A DNA stretch of 10,698 nt from JAIBCL01 sp031411695 (GCA_031411695.1 JANOBO010000172.1:1-10698), one strand, 5' to 3'; positions 1 through 7,564 are shown, numbered from the stretch's first letter. Notes: generated from the sequence alone by a model not told the origin. A program made the numbers and translations.

Positions 1-324
1 CTGTTTCCGAAGCCGAAGGAGATCAAGTTTTCCTGCTCATGCCCGGATGATGCGGAGATGTGCAAGCATGTGGCGGCGACGCTTTACGGTGTGGGTGTGA
101 AGCTCGACGCACAACCAGACTTGTTTTTCGTGCTGCGTAGCGCCGACCCGACCGAACTGATCGCGACGACGGCTCTGACGAACGCTCCCGCCGCAGATGA
201 AGGGTTGGCCGGCGAGGATTTGAGCGCGCTGTTTGGAATTGAGATGGGTGAGGCAGATCCGCCGCCGGCTCAGCCGGCCGATAAGCCAAAAAGGAAAAGT
301 GCGCGGAAGCGCGACGTGGAATGA
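1..324 (+). CDS. SWIM zinc-finger protein, C-terminal part (5' end outside window)
   Basis: The frame is open from the first base and ends at TGA 322-324, giving the last 107 residues of a longer protein. Near the visible start is a complete SWIM zinc-finger signature, CxC-x6-CxH (C-S-C, then C-K-H about 7 residues on; bases 34-69). It is followed by 'HVAATLYGVGVKLDAQPDLFFVLR', split here as HVAATLYGVG and LDAQPDLFFVLR, the usual continuation in bacterial SWIM proteins. The tail is rich in Pro, Ala and Lys/Arg and looks disordered. SWIM domains bind zinc and are thought to contact DNA or protein; in bacteria such genes often lie near a Snf2-type helicase, which cannot be checked because the upstream DNA is missing. 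An ATG at 58 exists but lies inside the zinc finger, so it is not the start. The family call is firm; the precise role is unknown. Confidence 0.85.
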   Translation: MFPKPKEIKFSCSCPDDAEMCKHVAATLYGVGVKLDAQPDLFFVLRSADPTELIATTALTNAPAADEGLAGEDLSALFGIEMGEADPPPAQPADKPKRKSARKRDVE

Positions 325-411
325 TGATTGGCACTCCGGGCCTGCATTGAATGCTTGAACGGGACGTTGAGTCGTTCTTCCCGATCCTTGCGTTGCGGGC
401 ATGAGGTTTGT

Positions 412-418
412 AAGGTGG
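412..418 (+). promoter_or_regulatory. Possible ribosome binding site for the giant secreted protein
   Basis: AAGGTGG is the only Shine-Dalgarno-like sequence near the cluster of in-frame ATGs. It lies downstream of the ATG at 401, so it cannot serve that start, and it favours 434 or 440, though its 15-base spacing to 434 is longer than usual. Weak support. Confidence 0.25.
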
Positions 419-433
419 TGGCCTGTGGCAAAA

Positions 434-3400
434 ATGACGATGAGGTTCTCGATGTTCCGGGGTGGCCGTGCGAAGCGGTTGGCGGGGGCGTTGGCGGTTT
501 GGTCTTCTCTCGTGCAGACTGCGGATGGGGCACCGCCTCCAAATGACCTGCGCGCGCAGGCAGCAGCACTCGGAGTGGCGGAGCCGACGACCGGCACAAC
601 GATCGGGGCGACACGCGAGTCAGGCGACGCGCCCATCACGCCGAGCCTGTCTGCGACGGTGTGGTATGACTGGACGGCCGCTGCCGCGATGCCGATGGAG
701 CTGATGCTCGGCCATGCAAAGCCGACCGGGTCCTCTGCGAGTGCGACGCTTTATGTGTTTCGCGATGGGGGGAGTGACGCGCTGGTACTCACGGCGCAGG
801 GCGCTTTTTCCGAAACTCCGACGGGACGGGTTGTGACGCGGGCGCGTTTTCAGGCGCTGGCCGGCAGCCGCTATCTCATCGCGGTGGCCAGTCCTTTCGT
901 CGGGCGGACGAGCTTTGACCTCAAACTTGAGGTGATGACGGGTCGAAATGCGCACGATGATTTTGCCAACGCGCTGGAGTTTTTCGGCGCCACCCAGACG
1001 GTATCGGCGGCTCGTGCATCGCTGGAGCCGGGGGAACCGGGCACGTATGGAAAGCAGGCGAGCGTCTGGCTACGCTACACGGCAACACAGGCCGGATGGT
1101 TCAGCGCCTCGTGCAGCTCAGTTTGTGTCCTGGATGCGCTAAAGGGCGCGGAGGTTTGCGCGTTGACCTCCGCGATCCAAGGCGTGCAACCGCGCTCTGA
1201 CACCAGCGTCATCAGCATCCAACCGGGGACGCTCGTCACCTTTCATGCTGCCGCTGGTGAAGTGGTGTATTTGCGCATTCTGACGAACATCGACGTAAAC
1301 GTCACCGTGAATGTGAAGCCGGCGATCGCGGGCGACCACTTCGCCGATGCGATCGACGCGGGATCCGCGACTAACTTCACACACACAAATCTGCTGGGGG
1401 AAATGACGATGGAGGGCGGCGAGCCGGGGGCTCTGCGCGAGGGCTTCTGGGTGCGCTGGACGGCGCCGACAAGCGGCGTTTTTCGCGCCACCACATCGAC
1501 GCCGTCGTGGGAGCGTTTCAGCGGACTCGTCGAGACTGGACTCAATCCGGAAGTCCGAGTCTTCCAAGGCGTCTCGGCTGCGGCCGCAGGTCTGAATGTC
1601 GCGGTGCCGCTGGGGATCGTACACCAGCCGTGTCACCTGCGCGCAACTGCGGGGCAGACCTATTATTTTCAGGCCGGGATCACACCGAGCCGACTGTTGG
1701 TGTCTGGCAGCGCATCAGCCGAAGAGAAACCAGCGCCCAACGCGGCGGTGGGAAACTACGGGCCGGTGGAACTGAACTTTTTGCTGGAGCCTGCCCCCAC
1801 TTCGCCGCCCAATGACGACTTCGCCAACGCCCACGATTTCGGAAGCTCGACCCTCGCTAGCATGAGTGGCAACAACATCTGCGCGACGAATGAACCGGGG
1901 GAGCCGGTGGCGAGCATCTATTCGCCCGGCGACACAGTGTGGCACCGATGGACGGCTCCGGCCACGGGCCGGTATGAGCTGGTGATGGACGATGCGGTGG
2001 GACTCAATCTGACCATCTCCAGTGGCACGGCGATCGACGCGCTGACGAATGTGGCGGGGGTCGACACGACCTTTCCGAACAACGAGACACCGGATCCGCC
2101 ACCGGTGAGGCTGCGATGGCCGGCGACGCAAAGCGTGGTGTATTATTTGCGCGTCGCCGGTCGTGGCTATGGCGGGCAGGGGCCGTACACACTGAGCTTG
2201 CGCCAGATGTCCCCGCCGGTGAACGACATGCGTGCAGCAGCGTCGGCCCTGCCTTCATCACATCCGCTGAACGTGACCGGCACGACTGTGGATGCTTCAA
2301 GTGAAGCGACGATCCCCGGTGATGATGACTATCGGAGCCCGGGATCCGTCTGGTGGAACTGGGTGGCGCCTCAGAGCGGCTGGTTCGGCGCGAAGAGGAC
2401 CACGGGCGGTGTGAGCTTCGAAGCCGGCGTGATGGAGAATGGCGTGACGATGGGATCGTCGCTCACGCAAGATGTGCCGCTGCGCTTTCGCGCGACGGCA
2501 GGTAGGACCTACAGCATCCGCATCGGCACCAGCATTGATGCGGAGGGCGTGGTGAATTGGCGGCTTGAGCGCGAGCCTGGCTTTGATCACGCGACGGCGG
2601 ATGCGGCGTTGGACATCGGCGGCGCAGGCACGATCACGACAGCGCCGTTTTATCTTCCGGGTGGGAAGGCGGGCTATTTTGCCACCGGACCGAACAGCAG
2701 CTTCATCGAGCCGGGCGTCTGGTACCTGTGGACGGCACCGTCGAGCGGGTGGGTTTCCTTCGACACACAGGGCTCGCAGTTTGCGGCATCGCTGTCCGTG
2801 TTTTCATCGGCGTCGGGGAGCGTCGGGAGCTTCATTGGCTCGTCCGAAAACGGTGCGTCGATTCAAAGTCTGGTTCTCCCTGTAGGCACGCCTGCGCCGC
2901 CGCCCGTGAGCCGAGTGCTGTGTCTGATGACCGCCGGTCAGCCGTACGTGGTACATCTGGCGGCGACGTCCTTATCCAGTGCCGCCGGCGCGCCATCTGG
3001 CGACGCGGTGCTGCGCATCGAGCCCGCGCTCGGACCGCCGCAGGTCGTGTCCGCATCGGTCACGGAACTCACGCCTGCCTTGGCAACGAGAGCGCGGCAG
3101 CTCGACGCCTTGGTCTCTGTCAATTCACCGAATGGCTTGTTGGTTGGAAGCTGGAGTGCGTACGGTTCACCCGTCGGAGTCGCTCAGCTGATTCAGTTTG
3201 ATGATCGTCATCGCGTTTCGGGAGATGCGTTCAGCGGCGTGTATCGGGTCAGCTTTCCGGTTTCAAACTCACTTGCCGCGACGCTGTCGCAGCCGCAGAT
3301 CGCCATCCGCGATGCGAAGGGCGGCGTGGTCGCATCAGGCAGTGCCGCAAATTTTCCACCGCTCTCAGCTTGGTCTGGGGACGACAGCGCGCCTGTGCTC

Positions 3401-4948
3401 GACCACCTCGTCGGCCTGCCGGCCGTGATCGATCTCAATGGGACGGATGTGACCGTGAGCCTGCGCATGGCCATTGAAGATTCCGGGGGCTCCGGTTTTG
3501 CGGACGGCGCTGTGTTCTTCCAGGACAACGCTTTCAGCGGGTACGTCTCCAATGCCGAGTCGGCGCGCGAGTGGCCCGTGGCGCAGTTTGATGGCTCGGC
3601 GCGTATCAGCGGGGACATGCATTCCGGCGTGTATGCGGTGTCTCTCGTGGTTCCGGCGCATCTGTCGGCGAGGCCGGCGGGCACCTTGCGTCTTCGCCTG
3701 CGCGATGCGGCTCGCAATGAACTCAAGACCATCAACGGCTCGTACCCGAGCTTCACGAATTCGATGCCGCTCAATTGCGTTGTCACGCAGTCTGGCCTGA
3801 CGGACATCGTGCCGCCTGCGGTGACGGCAGGCGTGCCGATGATCGAAGCGCCATCCATGGATGCGCCGCATGGCCGCCTGCGTGTCTCCGCCCAAATCGC
3901 GGACGCGCTTTCTGGATTTTTCGGCGGGCAACTTGAACTACTGGATGTAAACGGCGTGGTCGAACGCTCGTGGCCGGTTTCTTCAGCCGACAGGATCGCA
4001 GGTGATGATTTCAGCGGCGACTATCTCATCACGCGTGCGCTGCCTTCATTCGGTTTCGGCGGTGTTCACTATGCTCGGCTCAAATCGAACGATGGCTCGG
4101 GGATGGCGGGCGCTGTGTTGCTCGGCCCGTTCAATGTCGCAGACCGGACTGCCGCTGACACGCTCGCGCCAGCGCTCACGAGTTTTTCGATCTCGCCTTC
4201 AAGCGTCGATCTGATGTCAGGTCCAGCCACGGTCACGTGCGCGCTTGCTGTGGTTGATGATGAGCAGGGCATGAGCGGCACGGTGGCAATCCGCGACAGC
4301 CTCGGACGTTTGATCACCAGCGTGCTGTTTTCCACCAGCAGCGCTTCGCACGCAGAGACGCTTGTGCTCCCACTTCCGCAATGGCCCAATCCTGGTCCGG
4401 ATACCTGGGCGGAAGTGTCTGTGGTGCTGACTGATGCCGGAGGACGGGTGCAGAAATACGGAACTGCGGACGGCGCGGCGTGGCCCGCAGGTTCCGCCGT
4501 CGGCTTGCAGATCGCGCCCGCACCACTCGGATTGTTCGAGAGGTTGCTCGCGGATTATCCTGGTCTCTCGCCGACTCTCATCAGTGATGCGGACGGCGAT
4601 GGGTTTGGCGATCTCGTTGAACTGGCGTTTGGCTCGGACCCATTGACTGGATCCGGCAACGAAAACAGCCTGGACGCAAGAGCGCACCGCCTGCCGCTAG
4701 GACAGGTGAGCGACAATGGCTACGGCCCTTCCTTCAGCTACTCGTTCCATCCGCATCCGGGTTTCACTCGTGCGGCTCCTGACGCGTTTGGCTTTGAAGA
4801 GTGGCGGTTGCGTGTGCAATGCTCTGGCGATCTCACCAACTGGCAGACAATCACGCTGCCGGATCGCAATCCTTTTGGGTTCATCGAGGTGCAACAGGCA
4901 TTGGCTGCTCCCTGTTTTTTCCGTCTCACGCTTACCCCGCCGCCATGA
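434..4948 (+). CDS. Giant secreted multi-module repeat protein with C-terminal calcium-binding loop
   Basis: The protein has about 1504 residues and no recognisable enzyme domain. It starts with a signal peptide: Arg-rich N-terminus, hydrophobic core LAGALAVWSSLVQ, likely cleavage near TADGA. Next come six beta-sandwich-like modules (bases about 530-3030), several opening with a PPNDDFANA-like motif and each carrying VWxxWTAPxSG-like residues; the motif tryptophans are encoded at 662, 1067, 1448, 1940, 2351 and 2720. Three modules with R(V/I)xGDxxSGxY follow (3212, 3602, 3992), then a degenerate fourth (about 4156-4460). A thrombospondin-3/dockerin-like calcium loop DADGDGFGDLVE lies at 4586-4621, before a final beta-rich segment. 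This architecture is common in large secreted or surface proteins of Verrucomicrobiota and Planctomycetota. Its role may be adhesion or polymer binding, which is inferred. The start is uncertain: ATGs at 401, 434, 440 and 452 are all in frame. I chose 434 because it gives a normal signal peptide length and AAGGTGG lies at 412-418, although the spacing (15) is long. Confidence 0.8.
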   Translation: MTMRFSMFRGGRAKRLAGALAVWSSLVQTADGAPPPNDLRAQAAALGVAEPTTGTTIGATRESGDAPITPSLSATVWYDWTAAAAMPMELMLGHAKPTGSSASATLYVFRDGGSDALVLTAQGAFSETPTGRVVTRARFQALAGSRYLIAVASPFVGRTSFDLKLEVMTGRNAHDDFANALEFFGATQTVSAARASLEPGEPGTYGKQASVWLRYTATQAGWFSASCSSVCVLDALKGAEVCALTSAIQGVQPRSDTSVISIQPGTLVTFHAAAGEVVYLRILTNIDVNVTVNVKPAIAGDHFADAIDAGSATNFTHTNLLGEMTMEGGEPGALREGFWVRWTAPTSGVFRATTSTPSWERFSGLVETGLNPEVRVFQGVSAAAAGLNVAVPLGIVHQPCHLRATAGQTYYFQAGITPSRLLVSGSASAEEKPAPNAAVGNYGPVELNFLLEPAPTSPPNDDFANAHDFGSSTLASMSGNNICATNEPGEPVASIYSPGDTVWHRWTAPATGRYELVMDDAVGLNLTISSGTAIDALTNVAGVDTTFPNNETPDPPPVRLRWPATQSVVYYLRVAGRGYGGQGPYTLSLRQMSPPVNDMRAAASALPSSHPLNVTGTTVDASSEATIPGDDDYRSPGSVWWNWVAPQSGWFGAKRTTGGVSFEAGVMENGVTMGSSLTQDVPLRFRATAGRTYSIRIGTSIDAEGVVNWRLEREPGFDHATADAALDIGGAGTITTAPFYLPGGKAGYFATGPNSSFIEPGVWYLWTAPSSGWVSFDTQGSQFAASLSVFSSASGSVGSFIGSSENGASIQSLVLPVGTPAPPPVSRVLCLMTAGQPYVVHLAATSLSSAAGAPSGDAVLRIEPALGPPQVVSASVTELTPALATRARQLDALVSVNSPNGLLVGSWSAYGSPVGVAQLIQFDDRHRVSGDAFSGVYRVSFPVSNSLAATLSQPQIAIRDAKGGVVASGSAANFPPLSAWSGDDSAPVLDHLVGLPAVIDLNGTDVTVSLRMAIEDSGGSGFADGAVFFQDNAFSGYVSNAESAREWPVAQFDGSARISGDMHSGVYAVSLVVPAHLSARPAGTLRLRLRDAARNELKTINGSYPSFTNSMPLNCVVTQSGLTDIVPPAVTAGVPMIEAPSMDAPHGRLRVSAQIADALSGFFGGQLELLDVNGVVERSWPVSSADRIAGDDFSGDYLITRALPSFGFGGVHYARLKSNDGSGMAGAVLLGPFNVADRTAADTLAPALTSFSISPSSVDLMSGPATVTCALAVVDDEQGMSGTVAIRDSLGRLITSVLFSTSSASHAETLVLPLPQWPNPGPDTWAEVSVVLTDAGGRVQKYGTADGAAWPAGSAVGLQIAPAPLGLFERLLADYPGLSPTLISDADGDGFGDLVELAFGSDPLTGSGNENSLDARAHRLPLGQVSDNGYGPSFSYSFHPHPGFTRAAPDAFGFEEWRLRVQCSGDLTNWQTITLPDRNPFGFIEVQQALAAPCFFRLTLTPPP
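4586..4621 (+). other. Calcium-binding loop (DxDxDGxxDxxE) in the giant secreted protein
   Basis: These bases encode DADGDGFGDLVE followed by LAFGSDP. Asp at loop positions 1, 3, 5 and 9 and Glu at 12 match the 12-residue EF-hand/thrombospondin type 3 pattern. In secreted proteins of this type, such a loop usually sits near the C-terminus, as here, and stabilises the fold with Ca2+. Confidence 0.75.
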
Positions 4949-4956
4949 CGGGGCGG
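4935..4956 (+). terminator. Weak GC-rich dyad over the stop of the giant gene
   Basis: CCCCG (4935-4939) can pair with CGGGG (4949-4953); alternatively CCGCC (4940-4944) pairs with GGCGG (4952-4956). The dyad spans the TGA stop and has no T-tract after it, so it is a poor intrinsic terminator. It could slow polymerase or protect the 3' end. Low confidence. Confidence 0.2.
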
Positions 4957-5040
4957 ATGGGGATCCGACCCGGGTGCAAGCTGTGAGCGTGTGCTTGCAG
5001 GCAGACACATCCGAGTTGTGCGGAGCCCGAGGCGGACTAT

Positions 5041-5044
5041 AAGG
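5041..5044 (+). promoter_or_regulatory. Ribosome binding site deciding the DUF5722 gene start
   Basis: AAGG lies 9 bases before ATG 5054. This spacing, together with the signal peptide that begins exactly at that ATG, selects 5054 over the upstream in-frame ATG at 4991. Confidence 0.45.
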
Positions 5045-5053
5045 CGCGCACAG

Positions 5054-6319
5054 ATGAAGCTGCTTCTATTCCTTTTGTGCGCCACCCTTCTCACAGCGCA
5101 AGACAGCGCGCCGTTTCCTTCTGCCACGACAAAGAAGGGCATCCAGGTGCAGATGGTCGATGACGCGATCTCGCTAGGGGTTCGTCATGCGACGGTGAAC
5201 GTGAGCCTGGGCGCGCTGTTCCACATGCGAGAGGAGCGTGGCGCACTGAAGTTCACGCACGCAGGCCGCGACTTTTGGATCAACGAAAACTACGCGCGCA
5301 ATCTCGACGCGAATGTGAAGCCGCTTTCGGACGCGGGGGTCACGGTGTATTTCATCCTTCTCGCCTATCCGACCAAGGATGCAGCAAAGGACGCGCTGCT
5401 GCTCCATCCGAAGGCGAAGGCAGACGGGAAGTACACCATCGCCGCGTTCAATACCGCGACGGATGATGGCATGCGTCTCTACCGGGCGCTGATCTCGTTC
5501 GTGGCAGAGCGCTACGGCGGCGCGCACGCTGATCACGGGCGCGTGTGGGGCTGGATCATCGGCAATGAGGTGAATTCGCAGTGGCTCTGGTACAATCTTG
5601 GCAACATGCCTCTGGCGGAGGCATGCTCCGAATACGAGAAGGCAGTGCGTGCCGCGCACGAGGAGATCATGAAGCACACCGCGAATGCTCGTTGCTACCT
5701 TTCGTTCGATCATCATTGGAACAAGTCGATGCCCGGCATCAGCGAGCTGGAGGCATACAAAGGTCGCGACTTCCTCGACACCTTCGCGCGCGTCGCGCGT
5801 GAGCGCGGCGACTTCGAGTGGCACGTCGCGCATCATCCGTATCCGGACGATCTGGGAAACCCGCGCACCTGGCTGGACAAGAGCGCGTGGACGACGGACG
5901 ACTCGCCACACATCACCTTTAAAAATCTCGAAGTTGCCTGCGCACACATGGAGAAGCCCGACCTGCTCTGGCGAGGCAAGCCACGGCGCATCATCCTGAG
6001 CGAGCAGGGGACAAACTGCCCGCGATCACCCGACGGAGAGGTTCTTCAGGCAGCCGGCTTTGCTTACGCGTGGGAGAAGGTGATCCGTCAATCGGGGATT
6101 GACGCATTGATCTGGCATCGTCACGTAGATCACGCTAGGGAAGGCGGCCTGCGCCTCGGACTTTGGGAGAACAAACCGGGCACTCTTTCTGACCCGGCAC
6201 GGAAAAAGAAAATCTACGATCTCTTCCAGAAGGCGGGCACTCCGGACTGGCCCTCGGCGGCGCTATTTGCTCTGCCGATCACAGGGCTAAAAAACTGGGG
6301 TGAGCTCTCAGGAAAGTGA
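5054..6319 (+). CDS. Secreted DUF5722-type protein, probable glycoside hydrolase-like TIM barrel
   Basis: The protein has 421 residues. Residues 1-15 (MKLLLFLLCATLLTA) form a clear signal peptide, so it is exported. Family-like motifs include GVRHATVNVSLGALF (about 42-56), VWGWIIGNEVNSQW (about 164-177), a WHVAHHPYPDDL segment, RIILSEQGTN (about 312-321) and ALIWHRHVDH near the end. These match what I recall of DUF5722 proteins. The GNE glutamate (E172, codon 5567-5569) and the SEQG glutamate (E317, codon 6002-6004) sit where the acid/base (after strand beta4) and nucleophile (after beta7) occur in clan GH-A hydrolases, 145 residues apart. I therefore infer hydrolysis of an external glycan; the substrate is unknown. 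An in-frame ATG at 4991 would add 21 Arg-rich residues before the signal peptide and is rejected. It follows the giant secreted gene by 105 bases and may be co-transcribed with it. Its stop faces the anti-sigma gene's stop with a 19-base gap. Confidence 0.8.
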   Translation: MKLLLFLLCATLLTAQDSAPFPSATTKKGIQVQMVDDAISLGVRHATVNVSLGALFHMREERGALKFTHAGRDFWINENYARNLDANVKPLSDAGVTVYFILLAYPTKDAAKDALLLHPKAKADGKYTIAAFNTATDDGMRLYRALISFVAERYGGAHADHGRVWGWIIGNEVNSQWLWYNLGNMPLAEACSEYEKAVRAAHEEIMKHTANARCYLSFDHHWNKSMPGISELEAYKGRDFLDTFARVARERGDFEWHVAHHPYPDDLGNPRTWLDKSAWTTDDSPHITFKNLEVACAHMEKPDLLWRGKPRRIILSEQGTNCPRSPDGEVLQAAGFAYAWEKVIRQSGIDALIWHRHVDHAREGGLRLGLWENKPGTLSDPARKKKIYDLFQKAGTPDWPSAALFALPITGLKNWGELSGK

Positions 6320-6330
6320 GCGAGCCTCGC
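6320..6330. repeat. 11-bp interrupted palindrome between convergent genes
   Basis: GCGAGCCTCGC is a perfect palindrome around a single central C. It lies wholly inside the 19-base gap between the stop of the DUF5722 gene and the stop of the anti-sigma-like gene. It could form a small hairpin in either transcript, but has no T-tract on either side, so a terminator role is only possible. Confidence 0.25.
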
Positions 6331-6338
6331 ATTGCCTG

Positions 6339-6869
6339 CTATCGAACATCCGGCTTTGCGCCGAAATCAACGAACTCATAAGGCACTGCGATGGAACTGG
6401 TCGAGTCCGCCTGAGGGACGATGACAAACTGCTCATAGCCGCCGGTGAAATGCTTGCTCAGAAGACCGGGGTCCACCTCAACGTCGATGGAGCCCATGAT
6501 GCGGATCGTCTCGACGCTGAATCCCTGCAGGCTCTTGCCGGTGCTATCGGTGGCGATGCTGATCGTCATCGGTTTCGCGGCGGGAGCCCGCGAGGCCAAT
6601 TCTGCGGCAGGCTGAAAACGCGGGGCCATCATCCAGGCACTGAGGGCCACTGCGGCGATAGCTGCCGTCGCGAAAGCCCACTTCTGCGCAGGCGCCTCTG
6701 TGAAGTGCATCTTCAACTGCTCCCAGAACAACGACCAAGCCGACTGCTTCAACATCTCACCGCGTTGGCGCTCGCGGAACTTCGAGAGGAAATCTTCGAC
6801 GAAGTCCTCGCCGGGGGTCTCGTATTTTTTCAAGCGAATCAGTTTCTGAAGTTTTTCGAACTCGTCCAT
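6339..6869 (-). CDS. Single-pass membrane protein, probable anti-sigma factor
   Basis: The protein has 176 residues. The first ~62 are charged and likely cytoplasmic, with a helical segment RLKKYETPGEDFVEDFLSK (12-30) then FRERQR. One transmembrane helix follows at about 63-82 (KWAFATAAIAAVALSAWMM), then an extracytoplasmic domain of about 94 residues. The Lys/Arg-rich N-terminus predicts N-in orientation. Position directly downstream (42 bases) of a sigma factor gene on the same strand, plus this topology, point to an anti-sigma factor that holds the sigma factor at the membrane. There is no HxxxCxxC zinc motif, so it is not a ZAS-type anti-sigma; the only support is context and topology. 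The sequence around 12-36 resembles short proteins next to sigma genes in other Verrucomicrobiota, as far as I recall. The sensed signal is unknown. No good Shine-Dalgarno is visible. Confidence 0.65.
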   Translation of the reverse strand: MDEFEKLQKLIRLKKYETPGEDFVEDFLSKFRERQRGEMLKQSAWSLFWEQLKMHFTEAPAQKWAFATAAIAAVALSAWMMAPRFQPAAELASRAPAAKPMTISIATDSTGKSLQGFSVETIRIMGSIDVEVDPGLLSKHFTGGYEQFVIVPQADSTSSIAVPYEFVDFGAKPDVR

Positions 6870-6911
6870 GGCGTTATGTGTGTTTGGATTGTGGGAGCAT
6901 ATCGCGCACCA

Positions 6912-7514
6912 TTACTTAACGAAGTCTTCGAGATAGTTCTGCAGTTGCCGGTGGGCGTAAAACAAACGTGACCTCACTGTACCTTCCGAGACCCCGAGTA
7001 TCTGGCTAATTTCAGAATGCTGGAGGCCCTGGACATCGTACAGAGTGACGACCGTTCGATGGTCTTCAGACAGCTTCATCATTGCCTCGTTCAACCTTTT
7101 CTGAAGCTCGTGGATGTTGACTTCACGCAGTGTGTTCTTCGCCGCGGTGGTCACCTCAATGAAGCTCGGATCGTTCTGAATTCCGGTATCTACATCGTCA
7201 AGACTGACCTTGGTGTAACGACCACGTTTTTTCAAAAAGTTGAGCGTCATGTTCACCGAGATGGAATAGATCCATGTGTAAAACGAGGACTTGCCCATGA
7301 AGCGCTGCAACGAGCGGTACGCCTTGGCAAAAATGTCCTGCAACAAGTCGGCGGTGTCCTCCCGGTTGGAGGTCATGTTGTACACCAGACCGTACAGCTT
7401 GGGAGTGTACTTCCGCACAAGATCATCAAAAGCCCTCGTGTCTCCCTGCTGGGCCCGCGCCACGAGTTCGCGGTCGCTGTCTGCACTGCTGATGGTCGGT
7501 GGTTGGTCGTTCAT
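6912..7514 (-). CDS. RNA polymerase sigma factor, sigma-70 family, ECF type
   Basis: The protein has 200 residues, a normal ECF length. Region 2 is at about 17-98 (LVARAQQGDTRAFDDLVRKY, then DLLQDIFAKAYRSL and the TWIYSISVNMTLNFLKKR segment that contacts the -10 element). A linker of about 40 residues follows. Region 4 is at about 137-192 with the helix-turn-helix HSEISQILGVSEGTVRSRL that binds the -35 element. There is no region 1.1 or 3. It directs transcription of a stress or envelope regulon that cannot be deduced here. The frame stays open upstream to 7718, but those codons overlap the 3' end of the Nudix-FolB gene and lack family similarity, so I start at ATG 7514, which leaves a 50-base gap. 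The likely partner is the membrane protein encoded 42 bases downstream. Region assignment is firm; the subgroup is not. Confidence 0.93.
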   Translation of the reverse strand: MNDQPPTISSADSDRELVARAQQGDTRAFDDLVRKYTPKLYGLVYNMTSNREDTADLLQDIFAKAYRSLQRFMGKSSFYTWIYSISVNMTLNFLKKRGRYTKVSLDDVDTGIQNDPSFIEVTTAAKNTLREVNIHELQKRLNEAMMKLSEDHRTVVTLYDVQGLQHSEISQILGVSEGTVRSRLFYAHRQLQNYLEDFVK

Positions 7515-7530
7515 TCGGTGGTCGGTTCCG

Positions 7531-7540
7531 CTCCCGGGAG
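7531..7540. repeat. 10-bp perfect palindrome upstream of the sigma gene
   Basis: CTCCCGGGAG is fully self-complementary and lies 16 bases before the sigma factor ATG on the minus strand. It could be an operator half-site pair, or could mask the GGGAG that is the only Shine-Dalgarno-like sequence for this gene. No function can be shown from sequence alone. Confidence 0.35.
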
Positions 7541-7541
7541 T

Positions 7542-7559
7542 TTGGCGGAATGCCGCCAA
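7542..7559 (-). terminator. Perfect 7-bp hairpin after the Nudix-FolB stop
   Basis: TTGGCGG and CCGCCAA are separated by a 4-base loop. In the minus-strand transcript this stem starts 5 bases after the fusion gene's stop codon. It lacks a following U-tract (CUCCCGGG follows instead), so it is not a classical intrinsic terminator. It may be a weak terminator, an attenuator or an RNA 3'-end stabiliser separating the metabolic gene from the sigma gene. Confidence 0.45.
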
Positions 7560-7564
7560 GCAAA

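Noticed and set aside
530..3030. Possible recent DNA-level tandem repeats in the giant gene
   Set aside because: The repeats are visible only at protein motif level; I see no long matching nucleotide stretches, so they are ancient duplications rather than variable DNA repeats.
3208..3931. Minus-strand open frames of about 190-215 codons inside the giant secreted gene
   Set aside because: The plus strand here encodes the 130-residue repeat modules; the antisense frames are Arg-rich and overlap each other, as expected in high-GC DNA.
4991..5053. Earlier ATG start for the DUF5722 protein
   Set aside because: It would put 21 mostly charged residues before a complete signal peptide; AAGG at 5041-5044 supports ATG 5054.
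7499..7530. GGAAC on the minus strand just before the sigma ATG, resembling an ECF -35 element for autoregulation
   Set aside because: It lies only about 10 bases before the start codon, so the -10 element and transcription start would fall inside the coding region, and no GTC-type -10 is visible at the right spacing.
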